From: Erwinia persicina | GTDB lineage: Bacteria; Pseudomonadota; Gammaproteobacteria; Enterobacterales; Enterobacteriaceae | Length of the DNA stretch: 64,000 bases | NCBI RefSeq assembly: GCF_014838825.1 | Contig: NZ_JACYMO010000009.1 | Location: 1-64,000, forward strand | Reading direction: 5' to 3' | In this document: one piece after another, positions 16,772 through 25,291 of the stretch | How the letters are laid out: each line of letters starts with the position of its first letter | Position numbering within the stretch: the first letter of the stretch is position 1 | Translations under genes and position numbers: made by a program | The notes under the pieces: generated by a model | Told to the model about the DNA's origin: nothing | Seen by the model: only the letters and a program-made list of their open reading frames with translations | Databases searched by the model: none

Positions 16772-17557
16772 ATGAAAAAAGGCTTATTTGCATTACTGGC
16801 AGGTGCCGTACTGTTTTCTCAGGCAATAGTGGCCCATGCCGACCAGCTGCAGGATATTGAAAAACGTGGCGTTATCCGCATTGCAGTCCCGCAGGACTTC
16901 CCGCCGTTTGGTTCGGTCGGCACTGATTTACAGCCGCAGGGCTACGACATTGATATGGCAAAGTACCTGGCGAAACAGATGAAACTTAAGTTGCAGCTGG
17001 TGCCGGTGACCAGCGCCAACCGCGTTCCTTATCTGCAGACGGACAAAGTGGACCTGGTGATCTCCAGCCTGGGCAAGAATCCGGAGCGCGAGAAAGTGAT
17101 CGACTTCAGTCGCGCCTATGCGCCGTTCTTCCTCGGCGTGTTCGGGCCAAAAGACGGGGCGCTGAAAGAGGCTGCTGGCCTGAGTGGCAAATCCATCGGT
17201 GTCACCCGGGGGGCCGTTGAAGACATGGTGCTGACGGGGATCGCACCGAAAGACGCCCAGGTGAAGCGCTACGAAGACAATAACACCACGCTGTCGGCTT
17301 ACCTTTCCGGTCAGGTGGAGTATGTTGCCACAGGCAACCTGGTGGTGGCCGCCATCGCCCGCCAGCAGGCAGATAAAGCCCCGGTCGCGAAATTTATGCT
17401 GAAAGACTCCCCGTGCTTCATCGGTATGAAGAAAAATGAGCCCGCGCTGAAAGCGAAAGTGGATGCTCTGATCGTACAGGCGATTAAGGATAAAACCCTG
17501 AACGGGCTTTCAGAGCAGTGGCTGAAGGCTCCGCTGCCCGCCGATCTCGGCGCGTAA
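16772..17557 (+). CDS. Periplasmic binding protein of polar amino-acid-type ABC importer
   Basis: The 261-residue precursor has a Sec signal (MKKGLFALLAGAVLFSQAIVAHA) and an SBP_bac_3 fold: RIAVPQDFPPFG, GYDIDMAKYLAKQM, DLVISSLGKNPEREKVIDFS and the hinge-proximal GVTRGAVED. Such proteins bind amino acids or related amides. It heads an operon with two permeases, an ATPase and then hpxJ and hpxK, so the ligand is probably an allantoin-pathway compound rather than a standard amino acid (inference). ATG 16772 is preferred to GTG 16766 by ribosome-site spacing. Confidence 0.88.
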   Translation: MKKGLFALLAGAVLFSQAIVAHADQLQDIEKRGVIRIAVPQDFPPFGSVGTDLQPQGYDIDMAKYLAKQMKLKLQLVPVTSANRVPYLQTDKVDLVISSLGKNPEREKVIDFSRAYAPFFLGVFGPKDGALKEAAGLSGKSIGVTRGAVEDMVLTGIAPKDAQVKRYEDNNTTLSAYLSGQVEYVATGNLVVAAIARQQADKAPVAKFMLKDSPCFIGMKKNEPALKAKVDALIVQAIKDKTLNGLSEQWLKAPLPADLGA

Positions 17558-17567
17558 GGGCTGACCA

Positions 17568-18233
17568 ATGATTGGGCAACTGAATTTTCCTGCGCTGTGG
17601 CCCTTCTGGCCGGAATTACTTTCCGGCCTGTGGGTGACCATTCAGCTGACAGTAATGGCGACGGTAGGCGGCGTAGGGCTGGGCATTCTGGGGGCAGCGC
17701 TGCGCAGCGGCAGGCCTTCACTGTTCAGCCGCCTATGGGGCGTGTATGTCGAACTTATCCGCAATACGCCGTTTGTGGTGCAGCTGTTTTTTATCGTGTT
17801 TGGTCTGCCCAATCTCGGTCTGAAGCTGACCGCCGGCGAAGCGGCGCTGCTGGCCATGCTGATTAATCTCGGGGCCTACAGTACGGAAATAATCCGTGCC
17901 GGCATCCAAGTGACACCGAAAGGGCAGTGGGAGGCTGGACGCGTACTGGGCCTGACCCGCACGCAGACCTTTATCCGGGTGGTGCTGCCGCCGTCAATGA
18001 AGCGTATATATCCGGCGCTGGTCAGCCAGTGCATTATTGTGATGCTTGGCTCCTCGGTGGTATCTCAGGTCTCCTATGAGGAGCTGACCTTTGCCGCCAA
18101 CCTGATCCAGTCGCGCACCTTTTTAAGTTTTGAGGTTTATCTGGTGACCACGCTGATGTATCTGGCGCTGTCGATTGCCATGCGTCAGCTGTTACTGGCC
18201 GCGGGGCGCAAGTGGTTTGGAGAGCAGCCATGA
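17568..18233 (+). CDS. ABC transporter permease (HisM/GlnP type), first subunit
   Basis: A 221-residue inner-membrane permease of the polar-amino-acid family (His/Glu/Gln/Arg/opine type) has about five membrane segments. It carries the family elements YVELIRNTPFVVQLFFIVFGLP and the EAA-like cytoplasmic loop GQWEAGRVLGLTRTQTFIRVVLP that contacts the ATPase. It starts 10 bp after the binding-protein stop and overlaps the second permease by ATGA. Confidence 0.9.
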   Translation: MIGQLNFPALWPFWPELLSGLWVTIQLTVMATVGGVGLGILGAALRSGRPSLFSRLWGVYVELIRNTPFVVQLFFIVFGLPNLGLKLTAGEAALLAMLINLGAYSTEIIRAGIQVTPKGQWEAGRVLGLTRTQTFIRVVLPPSMKRIYPALVSQCIIVMLGSSVVSQVSYEELTFAANLIQSRTFLSFEVYLVTTLMYLALSIAMRQLLLAAGRKWFGEQP

Positions 18234-18889
18234 TGACAACCTTTACTGACTGGGACATTCTGCGCAATCTGCTGCTGGCGGCCCGCTGGACCATCGCTCT
18301 GTCGCTGACGGCCTTTTTCGGCGGCACGCTGGTGGCAATGCCGCTGGTGATGGTGCGCCTGAGTGGGCGTCGCTGGCCAAACCGGATGATCCGCTGCTAT
18401 ATCGAACTGTTCCAGGGTACGCCGCTGCTGATGCAGCTCTTCCTGGCCTTCTTCGGCGTGGCGCTATTTGGCCTGGACGTGTCGCCGTGGACGGCGGCGT
18501 CGCTGGCGCTGACCTTCTACACCAGTGCTTTTCTGGTGGATATCTGGCACGGCAGCATTAAAGCCCTGCCGAAAGGGCAGTGGGAGGCGTGTCGCTGCCT
18601 CGGCCTGAGCTTTGGTCAGACGCTCTGGCGTGTGGTATTGCCACAGGCGCTGCGCGTGGGGATCGCCCCCACTGTCGGCTTTGCCGTCCAGGTGGTGAAA
18701 GGCACCGCGCTGGCTTCCATTATCGGCTTTATAGAGCTGACCAAGGCCGGCACCATTTTGAACAATGTGACGTATCAGCCTTTTAAAGTGTTCGGGTTAG
18801 TGGCCCTCGGCTATTTCCTGATGTGTTATCCGCTGTCACGCTACAGCCAGTATCTGGAGAAGAAATTCAATGCCGCTCATCACCATTAA
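18230..18889 (+). CDS. ABC transporter permease (HisM/GlnP type), second subunit
   Basis: A 219-residue paralogue of the preceding permease has YIELFQGTPLLMQLFLAFFG and the ATPase-contact loop GQWEACRCLGLSFGQTLWRVVLPQ. Two distinct permeases predict a heterodimeric channel. The ATG at 18230 overlaps the previous stop; an upstream GTG at 18212 would add six residues inside the preceding gene. Its 3' end overlaps the ATPase gene by 20 bp. Confidence 0.9.
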   Translation: MMTTFTDWDILRNLLLAARWTIALSLTAFFGGTLVAMPLVMVRLSGRRWPNRMIRCYIELFQGTPLLMQLFLAFFGVALFGLDVSPWTAASLALTFYTSAFLVDIWHGSIKALPKGQWEACRCLGLSFGQTLWRVVLPQALRVGIAPTVGFAVQVVKGTALASIIGFIELTKAGTILNNVTYQPFKVFGLVALGYFLMCYPLSRYSQYLEKKFNAAHHH

Positions 18890-19604
18890 TCAGGTGCAGA
18901 AATACTATGGCGACAATCACGTACTGAAAGGCGTGGATCTCGACGTCGATATGGGTGAAGTGATCTCCATTATCGGCCGCAGCGGATCGGGGAAAAGCAC
19001 CCTGCTACGCTGCATTAACGGGCTGGAAGGCTATCAGGAGGGCAGTATTAAACTCGGCGGGATGACCATTACCGATCGCGATGCCCAGGCGCGGGACATC
19101 AGCCGTTCCGTCGGGATGGTGTTCCAGAACTTCAACCTGTTCCCGCATATGACGGCGCTGGAAAACGTGATGCTGGCCCCCCGGCGGGTGCTGAAAAAGA
19201 AAGAGGCAGAATGCCGCGAACTGGCCGCCCGGATGCTGGAAAAAGTCGGTCTGGGCGACCGGATAGATTACTATCCTGCCAACCTCTCCGGCGGGCAGCA
19301 GCAGCGCGTGGCGATAGCGCGGGCGCTGGCCATGTCGCCCAAAGTGCTGCTGTGCGATGAGATCACCTCGGCGCTGGATCCGGAACTGGTGGGGGAAGTA
19401 TTGAAAGTGCTGGAGCAGCTGGCAAAAGAGGGCATGACGCTGATCCTCGTAACACACGAAATGAATTTTGCCCGCGAGGTCGGTGACCGCGTGGTGTTTA
19501 TGCACCAGGGGCGGGTGTGGGAGCAGGGCGACAGTAAAACCGTCTTCTCTGACCCGCAAACGAATGAATTAAAACAGTTTATCTCCTCGGTGCGTGGGCT
19601 TTAG
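18870..19604 (+). CDS. ABC transporter ATPase (GlnQ/HisP type)
   Basis: The 244-residue ATPase has Walker A GRSGSGKST (near residue 36), the Q-loop VFQNFNLFPHMT, the ABC signature LSGGQQQRVAIARAL, Walker B VLLCDEITSALDPE and the H-loop VTHEM. It energises the importer encoded by the three preceding genes. The overlap with the second permease suggests translational coupling. Confidence 0.93.
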   Translation: MPLITINQVQKYYGDNHVLKGVDLDVDMGEVISIIGRSGSGKSTLLRCINGLEGYQEGSIKLGGMTITDRDAQARDISRSVGMVFQNFNLFPHMTALENVMLAPRRVLKKKEAECRELAARMLEKVGLGDRIDYYPANLSGGQQQRVAIARALAMSPKVLLCDEITSALDPELVGEVLKVLEQLAKEGMTLILVTHEMNFAREVGDRVVFMHQGRVWEQGDSKTVFSDPQTNELKQFISSVRGL

Positions 19605-19622
19605 GCTACTTTGTTTGTCATT

Positions 19623-19696
19623 TTGAACCTGGGCAGTGCTCAGAATCCTCACGTACGACGTGTACGCTCCGGTTCTTGCGCGCTGTCCGTGTTCAA
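19623..19696. repeat. Long imperfect palindrome between the ATPase gene and hpxJ
   Basis: A 74-bp element is bounded by TTGAAC and GTTCAA and centred on ACGTACGACGTGTAC. Its arms pair imperfectly (GGGCAGTGCTC against GCGCGCTGTCC; ACGTAC against GTGTAC). It resembles interspersed palindromic repeats of enterobacterial intergenic regions and would form a long hairpin in the operon mRNA, possibly lowering hpxJKQT expression relative to the transporter. Confidence 0.6.
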
Positions 19697-19744
19697 ACTG
19701 CCTGCACCAGTAACGCCTAAGGGGTTATTTCAATACAGGAATCG

Positions 19745-20986
19745 ATGATGGATTTATCTACATTTACCCAGATTAACCCGCCGCAGCGCCTGCTGATGGG
19801 GCCGGGACCGATCAACGCCGATCCGCGCGTACTGCGTGCGATGTCCAGCCAGCTGCTGGGGCAGTACGATCCGGCGATGACGCAGTACATGAACGAAGTG
19901 ATGGCGCTGTATCGCGGCGTGTTCCGTACCGAAAACCGCTGGACGATGCTGATCGACGGTACCTCACGCGCCGGAATTGAAGCGATCCTGCTGTCGGCGA
20001 TCCGCCCCGGCGATAAAGTGCTGGTGCCGGTATTTGGCCGCTTCGGCCATCTGCTGTGCGAAATTGCCCGCCGCTGCCGTGCAGAAGTCCATACCATTGA
20101 CGTGCCGTGGGGCGAGGTATTTACCCCGGACCAGATTGAAGACGCGATTAAAAAGGTCAGGCCACGGCTGCTGCTGACGGTGCAGGGGGATACCTCTACC
20201 ACCATGCTGCAGCCGCTGGAAGAGCTGGGAGCAATCTGTAAAAAATATGGCGTGCTGTTCTATACCGATGCCACCGCTTCACTCGCCGGCAACAGGCTGG
20301 AAACTGACGCCTGGGGCCTGGATGCGGTCTCAGTCGGCATGCAGAAATGCCTGGGCGGGCCATCGGGGACCTCGCCGATTACCCTCAGCCCGGCGATGGA
20401 AGAGACGATCCGTAAGCGCAAATGCGTGGAGGCGGGGATCCGCACCGATGCTCATCAGGATGGTGATGACGAGATGATCTGGTCCAATTATTTCGATCTT
20501 GGCATGATCATGGACTACTGGGGCCCGGAGCGTCTTAACCACCACACCGAAGCGACCTCGGCGCTGTTTGGCGCGCGCGAGTGTGCCCGCCTGATCCTTG
20601 AGGAGGGGCTGGATAACGGCATCGCCCGCCACAAGCTGCACGGGGACGCGATGCTGAAAGGCATTCAGGGTATGGGGCTGGATACCTTCGGCGATCTGAG
20701 CCACAAAATGAATAACGTGCTGGGCGTGATGATCCCTCAGGGAGTGAATGGCGACCAGGTGCGCCAGCTGATGCTGGAAGATTTCGGTATTGAGATCGGT
20801 ACGTCCTTCGGCCCGCTGATTGGCAAGGTATGGCGCATCGGCACGATGGGATATAACGCCCGTAAAGACTGCGTTATGCAGACCCTGAGCGCGCTGGAGT
20901 CGGTGCTGAATTATGTCGGTTTCCGCAGTACTCAGGGGGCGGCGATGCAGGCCGCCTGGGACCACTACAACGGGAGTCGCGGATGA
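19745..20986 (+). CDS. hpxJ: Ureidoglycine-glyoxylate aminotransferase
   Basis: This 413-residue class V PLP aminotransferase has the substrate-phosphate region GPGPINADPRVLRAM, the PLP-Asp in FYTDATASLAGN and the Schiff-base Lys in GMQKCLGGPSG (Lys201, or 200 from the second Met). In Klebsiella, HpxJ transfers the amino group of ureidoglycine to glyoxylate, giving oxalurate and glycine, which matches the oxalurate genes nearby. It overlaps hpxK by four bases. Alanine-glyoxylate aminotransferase is the alternative from fold alone, but context favours HpxJ. Confidence 0.92.
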   Translation: MMDLSTFTQINPPQRLLMGPGPINADPRVLRAMSSQLLGQYDPAMTQYMNEVMALYRGVFRTENRWTMLIDGTSRAGIEAILLSAIRPGDKVLVPVFGRFGHLLCEIARRCRAEVHTIDVPWGEVFTPDQIEDAIKKVRPRLLLTVQGDTSTTMLQPLEELGAICKKYGVLFYTDATASLAGNRLETDAWGLDAVSVGMQKCLGGPSGTSPITLSPAMEETIRKRKCVEAGIRTDAHQDGDDEMIWSNYFDLGMIMDYWGPERLNHHTEATSALFGARECARLILEEGLDNGIARHKLHGDAMLKGIQGMGLDTFGDLSHKMNNVLGVMIPQGVNGDQVRQLMLEDFGIEIGTSFGPLIGKVWRIGTMGYNARKDCVMQTLSALESVLNYVGFRSTQGAAMQAAWDHYNGSRG

Positions 20987-22242
20987 GCGAGTGCCTGATG
21001 AATGCCACGGCCGCTGCCGCCGCTGCGGCGCGCGTCATGGCCCGCTGTGATGCACTGGCTGAAATCAGTGAAACCCCGGGTTACCTGACCCGCGTCTATC
21101 TTTCGCCGGAGCACCTGCGTGCGAATGCGATGGTCGGCAAGTGGATGAAAGCGGCTGGCATGCAGGTCTGGCAGGACAGCGTGGGCAATATCTGCGGGCG
21201 CTATGAAGGACAGCGTGAGGATGCGAAGGCGGTGCTGCTGGGTTCACATCTGGATACGGTACGCAACGCCGGGCGCTATGACGGCATGCTGGGCGTGCTG
21301 ACGGCGATTGAAACGGTGCAGTATCTGCACGATCGCGGTCAGCGCCTGCCGCTGGCGGTCGAAATTATCGGCTTTGCGGACGAAGAGGGCACGCGCTTTG
21401 GTATTACCCTGCTGGGCAGCCGGGGCCTGACGGGTACCTGGCCAGCACACTGGCTCACCCATCCGGATGGCAACAGCATTACCGTCGGACAGGCGATGAA
21501 AGATATTGGCTTCAACCCCGATCTGCTATGGCAGGCGGCGCGCGACGTTGAGGATTTCGTTGCTTACCTGGAGTTACATATTGAGCAGGGCCCGTGCCTG
21601 GAGCAGGCGCAGCTGGCGCTGGGGGTCGTGACGGCAATTAACGGCGCGCGGCGCCTCAACTGTCGTTTTACCGGGGAGGCCGGACACGCCGGGACGGTGC
21701 CGATGAGCCACCGCAAAGATGCGCTGGCGGCGGCGGCAGAGTGGATGGTGTTTATCGAACAGCGCACACCGCAGCTGGATCCACAGCTGGTCGCGACGGT
21801 AGGAACCCTACAGTGCCAGCCCGGGGCGGTGAACGTCATTCCGGGAGAGGTGACGCTGACGCTGGACGTGCGCGGCCCGGAAGACCAGCTGCTGGCGGCG
21901 CTGCTGTCTGAACTGCTGGTTCAGGGAGAAGCCATTGCCCTGCGGCGTGGCCTGAGCTTCAGCGCAGAGGAGTATTACCAAATCCCGGCCACGCGCTGTG
22001 ATGAAGGCTTACAGACTGCGCTGACGCAAGCCGTCGGCACCGTTCAGGGCCGCAGCCTGTCGCTGCCCAGCGGAGCCGGACACGATGCCATTGCCATCGC
22101 TGAACGCTGGCCGGTCGGGATGTTGTTTGTGCGCTGCGATCGCGGCATCAGCCACCATCCGGCGGAATCCGTGACCCCGCAGGATGTGGCTCTGGCCGTA
22201 CAGGCTTACGTGCAGGCCGTGGCGGCGGTGGCCGAAAAATGA
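20983..22242 (+). CDS. hpxK: Allantoate amidohydrolase (M20/hydantoinase family)
   Basis: This 419-residue M20 metallohydrolase has metal ligands in GSHLDTVRNAGRYDG, FADEEGTRFG and LELHIEQGP, and a terminal RCDRGISHHPAE with the last ligand. The lid-domain asparagine/arginine pair is in INGARRL and the GEAGHAGTVPMSHRKDA dimer segment is typical of allantoate amidohydrolases. The expected reaction converts allantoate to ureidoglycine with release of carbon dioxide and ammonia. Other N-carbamoyl amidohydrolases share the family, but the position between hpxJ and hpxQ supports allantoate. Confidence 0.9.
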   Translation: MSECLMNATAAAAAAARVMARCDALAEISETPGYLTRVYLSPEHLRANAMVGKWMKAAGMQVWQDSVGNICGRYEGQREDAKAVLLGSHLDTVRNAGRYDGMLGVLTAIETVQYLHDRGQRLPLAVEIIGFADEEGTRFGITLLGSRGLTGTWPAHWLTHPDGNSITVGQAMKDIGFNPDLLWQAARDVEDFVAYLELHIEQGPCLEQAQLALGVVTAINGARRLNCRFTGEAGHAGTVPMSHRKDALAAAAEWMVFIEQRTPQLDPQLVATVGTLQCQPGAVNVIPGEVTLTLDVRGPEDQLLAALLSELLVQGEAIALRRGLSFSAEEYYQIPATRCDEGLQTALTQAVGTVQGRSLSLPSGAGHDAIAIAERWPVGMLFVRCDRGISHHPAESVTPQDVALAVQAYVQAVAAVAEK

Positions 22243-22733
22243 ATCTGACGCAGTTCAACCAGGCCAGCGCTGACGAGGCGCAGCGTAGCATTGCGCACTG
22301 CGTGGCACTGCCTGAGTGGGCCGCGCGGCTGACGGATGCGCGGCCCTACGTCTCGCTGGCAGAGCTGCTGAAACAGGCGGACAGCGTGGCACAGCAGTGG
22401 GACAGTACCGCGCTGATGCGGGCACTTTCTGCTCACCCGCGCATTGGTGAGCGGGCAGCGGGCGGCGGAAAAGAAGCGGCCATGTCGGGTAACGAACAGG
22501 TCCTGGTGAACAGCGCCGATGCGGAACTTGCCCGGGCCTTACGCGCGGGCAATGCTGACTATGAACAGCGTTTTGGCCGGGTGTTTCTGATCCGCGCCAA
22601 AGGGCGCAGCGGCGAGCAGATCCTGGCCGAGTTACAGCGTCGCCTGAACAACGATATGCAGCAGGAGGAGCGCGAAGCGCTCGACCAGCTGCGTGAAATT
22701 ACGCTTTTACGCCTGCAGGAGGCCTTCCGGTGA
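22239..22733 (+). CDS. hpxQ: OHCU decarboxylase
   Basis: This 164-residue UraD-type protein decarboxylates 2-oxo-4-hydroxy-4-carboxy-5-ureidoimidazoline to S-allantoin. Conserved features are the N-terminal FNQASADEAQ, the active-site His in LSAHPRIGERA and the tail FLIRAKGRSGEQILAELQRRLNN with NDMQQEE. It overlaps hpxK by ATGA and hpxT by GTGA, so the three reading frames are tightly coupled. Confidence 0.93.
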   Translation: MNLTQFNQASADEAQRSIAHCVALPEWAARLTDARPYVSLAELLKQADSVAQQWDSTALMRALSAHPRIGERAAGGGKEAAMSGNEQVLVNSADAELARALRAGNADYEQRFGRVFLIRAKGRSGEQILAELQRRLNNDMQQEEREALDQLREITLLRLQEAFR

Positions 22734-23065
22734 GCACTATTACCACGCATATTCTGGATACCGCGCGCGGGAAACCCGCCGTCGGCGTAACCATCGTCCT
22801 TGAACAGAAGGGCAGCGAAGGCTGGCAGCGACTTTCATCTGGCGTCACCAACGCCGACGGCCGGGTCAGCGATCTGACGCCCGACGGACTGGCTGCGGGC
22901 CGCTATCGCCTGACAGCCGCCATCGGCGACTATTTTGCCGCCGACGGGCGGGAAACGCTCTACGTCAACGCCCGGATCGACTTTGTCATTACCGCCCCCG
23001 GCAGCCACTACCATTTACCCTTTCTGATCACCCCGTGGTCCTGGTCCACCTATCGTGGGTCATAA
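22730..23065 (+). CDS. hpxT: 5-hydroxyisourate hydrolase (transthyretin-like)
   Basis: The 111-residue transthyretin-like protein hydrolyses 5-hydroxyisourate to OHCU. It has the active-site His in TTHILDTARGKPA, the Arg in ADGRVSDL, and ends with the diagnostic YRGS tetrapeptide. No periplasmic signal is present, unlike E. coli HiuH. It starts with GTG overlapping the hpxQ stop. Its substrate is normally made by a urate oxidase, which is not in this window. Confidence 0.94.
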   Translation: MSTITTHILDTARGKPAVGVTIVLEQKGSEGWQRLSSGVTNADGRVSDLTPDGLAAGRYRLTAAIGDYFAADGRETLYVNARIDFVITAPGSHYHLPFLITPWSWSTYRGS

Positions 23066-23164
23066 ACCGTACCTGTGACGGCAGCGGGTGGCCGGAAAGC
23101 CTCCCTGGGCGAACCCGCTTTTCCGGGCCGCCCGTCAACCTGCATAAAACGAAAAGGCATCATT

Positions 23165-24487
23165 ATGAGCGTCAGGCCAGAAGATACGCGTTATCCGGCA
23201 GGCAAGGCTTTTGCCTGGGGTTTACAGCATGTGTTAACCATGTACGGCGGAATTATTGCTCCCCCACTGATTATTGGTTCAGCCGCCGGGCTGAGTGCCA
23301 GCGAGCTGGGTATCCTGGTGACGGCTGCGCTGTTTGTCAGCGGCTGCGCCACGCTGCTTCAGGCGCTGGGTATGCCCGGATTTGGTTCACGGCTGCCGCT
23401 GGTGCAGGGCGTCTCTTTTGCCGGGGTGGCTACCATGGTGACGCTGGTCACCAGTGAAGGCGGTCTGCCGGTGGTGTTCGGCGCGGTGATGGCTTCCTCG
23501 CTGCTTGGTCTGCTGATTGCCCCGCTGTTTGCGCATATCATTCGCTTTTTCCCCCCGGTGGTGACCGGGACGGTGATAGCGGTGATCGGCTTGTCGCTGA
23601 TGCCGGTGGCGGCACGCTGGGCGATGGGGGGCAACCCTCATGCGGCAGGCTGGGGGTCAACCGACAATATCGGTCTGGCGGCGGTGACGCTGGTGATGGT
23701 ACTGCTGTTAAATCGTCTGGGCAGTGCCGCGGTAAGACGGCTGGCGGTCCTGCTGGCAATGGCCTGTGGAACCGGTGTCGCCCTGTTCACCGGGCAGGCA
23801 AGTTTTGCCGGCGTGGCGCAGGGGGACTGGCTGGCTCTGCCGGGAGTGATGACCTTTGGCATGCCGGTATTTGATGTGGCGGCCATAGTCTCGATGACGC
23901 TGATTGTGCTGGTGCTGCTGACCGAAACCACCGCCGGACTGATAGCGATTGGCGACATTGTGGGTACGGATGTGGACGGAAAGCGCATCGCCCGTGGCCT
24001 GCGCGCCGATATGCTGACCAGCGCGCTGGCACCGCTGTTCAACTCCTTCCCACAGAGTGCCTTTGCGCAGAATATCGGGCTGGTGGCGATGACCGGGGTG
24101 AAGAGTCGCTTTGTGGTCGCGGCGGGGGGCGTCATTCTGGTGATTCTGGGTTTTTTACCGGTGCTGGGCAGAGTCGTGGCAGCCATACCGCTGCCCGTTC
24201 TCGGTGGAGCGGGTGTGGTGCTGTTTGGTACCGTGGCGGCCAGCGGCATTCGCACCCTGGCAAAGGTGGATTATAAAGACAATATGAACCTGGTCATTGT
24301 TGCCACCTCGATTGCCTTCGGCATGATCCCAATTGTCATGCCGACCTTCTACGATCAGTTTCCCGGCTGGGTGCGGACCCTTTTTCATTCCGGTATCAGC
24401 GCCGCCTGCCTGGTCTCGGTAACGCTGAATCTGCTGTTTAACCGGGTATCATCGGGACGAACGGAAAAAGCTGTGGCCCGCCCGTAG
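23165..24487 (+). CDS. hpxP: NCS2-family xanthine/urate permease
   Basis: This 440-residue NCS2 (nucleobase:cation symporter-2) transporter has about 14 membrane segments, the QHVLTMYGGIIAPPLIIG opening and the sequence QNIGLVAMTGVKSRFVVAAGG, which corresponds to the NCS2 signature region. Substrates in the family are xanthine, urate or uracil, and context favours a purine. The start at MSVRPED follows AAAGGC; an upstream GTG frame gives 30 unconserved residues. It closes the hpxJKQT run and is convergent with yafV. Confidence 0.85.
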   Translation: MSVRPEDTRYPAGKAFAWGLQHVLTMYGGIIAPPLIIGSAAGLSASELGILVTAALFVSGCATLLQALGMPGFGSRLPLVQGVSFAGVATMVTLVTSEGGLPVVFGAVMASSLLGLLIAPLFAHIIRFFPPVVTGTVIAVIGLSLMPVAARWAMGGNPHAAGWGSTDNIGLAAVTLVMVLLLNRLGSAAVRRLAVLLAMACGTGVALFTGQASFAGVAQGDWLALPGVMTFGMPVFDVAAIVSMTLIVLVLLTETTAGLIAIGDIVGTDVDGKRIARGLRADMLTSALAPLFNSFPQSAFAQNIGLVAMTGVKSRFVVAAGGVILVILGFLPVLGRVVAAIPLPVLGGAGVVLFGTVAASGIRTLAKVDYKDNMNLVIVATSIAFGMIPIVMPTFYDQFPGWVRTLFHSGISAACLVSVTLNLLFNRVSSGRTEKAVARP

Positions 24488-24523
24488 GGGCGGTCATCTG
24501 TTTCTGCCCGTCCGCCAGCGGTT

Positions 24524-25291
24524 TCACCAGCTGAAGCTATCCGCATCGCGCCACGCCGGGAACGTCTCGCGGTAGTCGCGCAGCGTCTCCAGCGACAGCG
24601 TGGCCTCCAGGCGTGCAGGCTGGTGCGGTTCACCTTCTGCCAGAATTTCACCCTGCGGGCTGATTATCCGGCTGTTACCGCTGTACTGATGGCCGTTTCC
24701 GTCGCTGCCCACGCGGTTGCACCCGGCGATATACGCCTGGTTTTCAATGGCGCGCGCCTGCAACAGCGTCTGCCAGTGCAGGGCGCGTGGCGCAGGCCAG
24801 TTAGCCACATACAGCGCCAGATCGTAATCATTTTGGTTGCGGGAGAACACCGGGAAGCGCAGGTCGTAACAGACCTGAGGCAGGATGCGCCAGCCGCGCC
24901 ACTCAATCACCTCGCGGCGCTCCCCGGCCAGATAGTGTTCATGTTCTCCGGCCATGCGGAACAGATGGCGCTTGTCGTAGAAATGCACTTTGCCTTCCGG
25001 TTCGACAAGGAAGAAGCGGTTTACCGCCCCGTGCTCAACCTGAATGGCGGCGCTGCCCGCCACCATCGCATTTGCTGCACGGGCTTTCTCCTGCAGCCAG
25101 GCAATCACTTCAACTTCTGGCAGTGAACGGGTCGCCGCCTCCATGGCAAATCCGGTGGTGAACATTTCCGGCAGGATAATCAGGTCACGGCCCTGGATAT
25201 CGGCCAGCAGGTCGTTGAAAAAGGCCAGGTTAGCCTGGCCGTCCATCCATACCAGCGGCTGCTGAAGAACAGTGATGTTTAAAGTTGACAC
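24524..25291 (-). CDS. yafV: Omega-amidase YafV (nitrilase family)
   Basis: The 255-residue C-N hydrolase has the catalytic triad Glu (ILPEMFTTGF), Lys (FYDKRHLF) and Cys (PQVCYDLRFP). Omega-amidase hydrolyses alpha-ketoglutaramate made when a glutamine transaminase works, pulling that reaction forward. The GTG start at 25291 has GGAG upstream and matches the E. coli N-terminus (NITVLQQPLVWMDG). It overlaps the 3' end of the aminotransferase gene by 13 bp, which fits their joint role in methionine salvage. Confidence 0.93.
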   Translation of the reverse strand: MSTLNITVLQQPLVWMDGQANLAFFNDLLADIQGRDLIILPEMFTTGFAMEAATRSLPEVEVIAWLQEKARAANAMVAGSAAIQVEHGAVNRFFLVEPEGKVHFYDKRHLFRMAGEHEHYLAGERREVIEWRGWRILPQVCYDLRFPVFSRNQNDYDLALYVANWPAPRALHWQTLLQARAIENQAYIAGCNRVGSDGNGHQYSGNSRIISPQGEILAEGEPHQPARLEATLSLETLRDYRETFPAWRDADSFSW

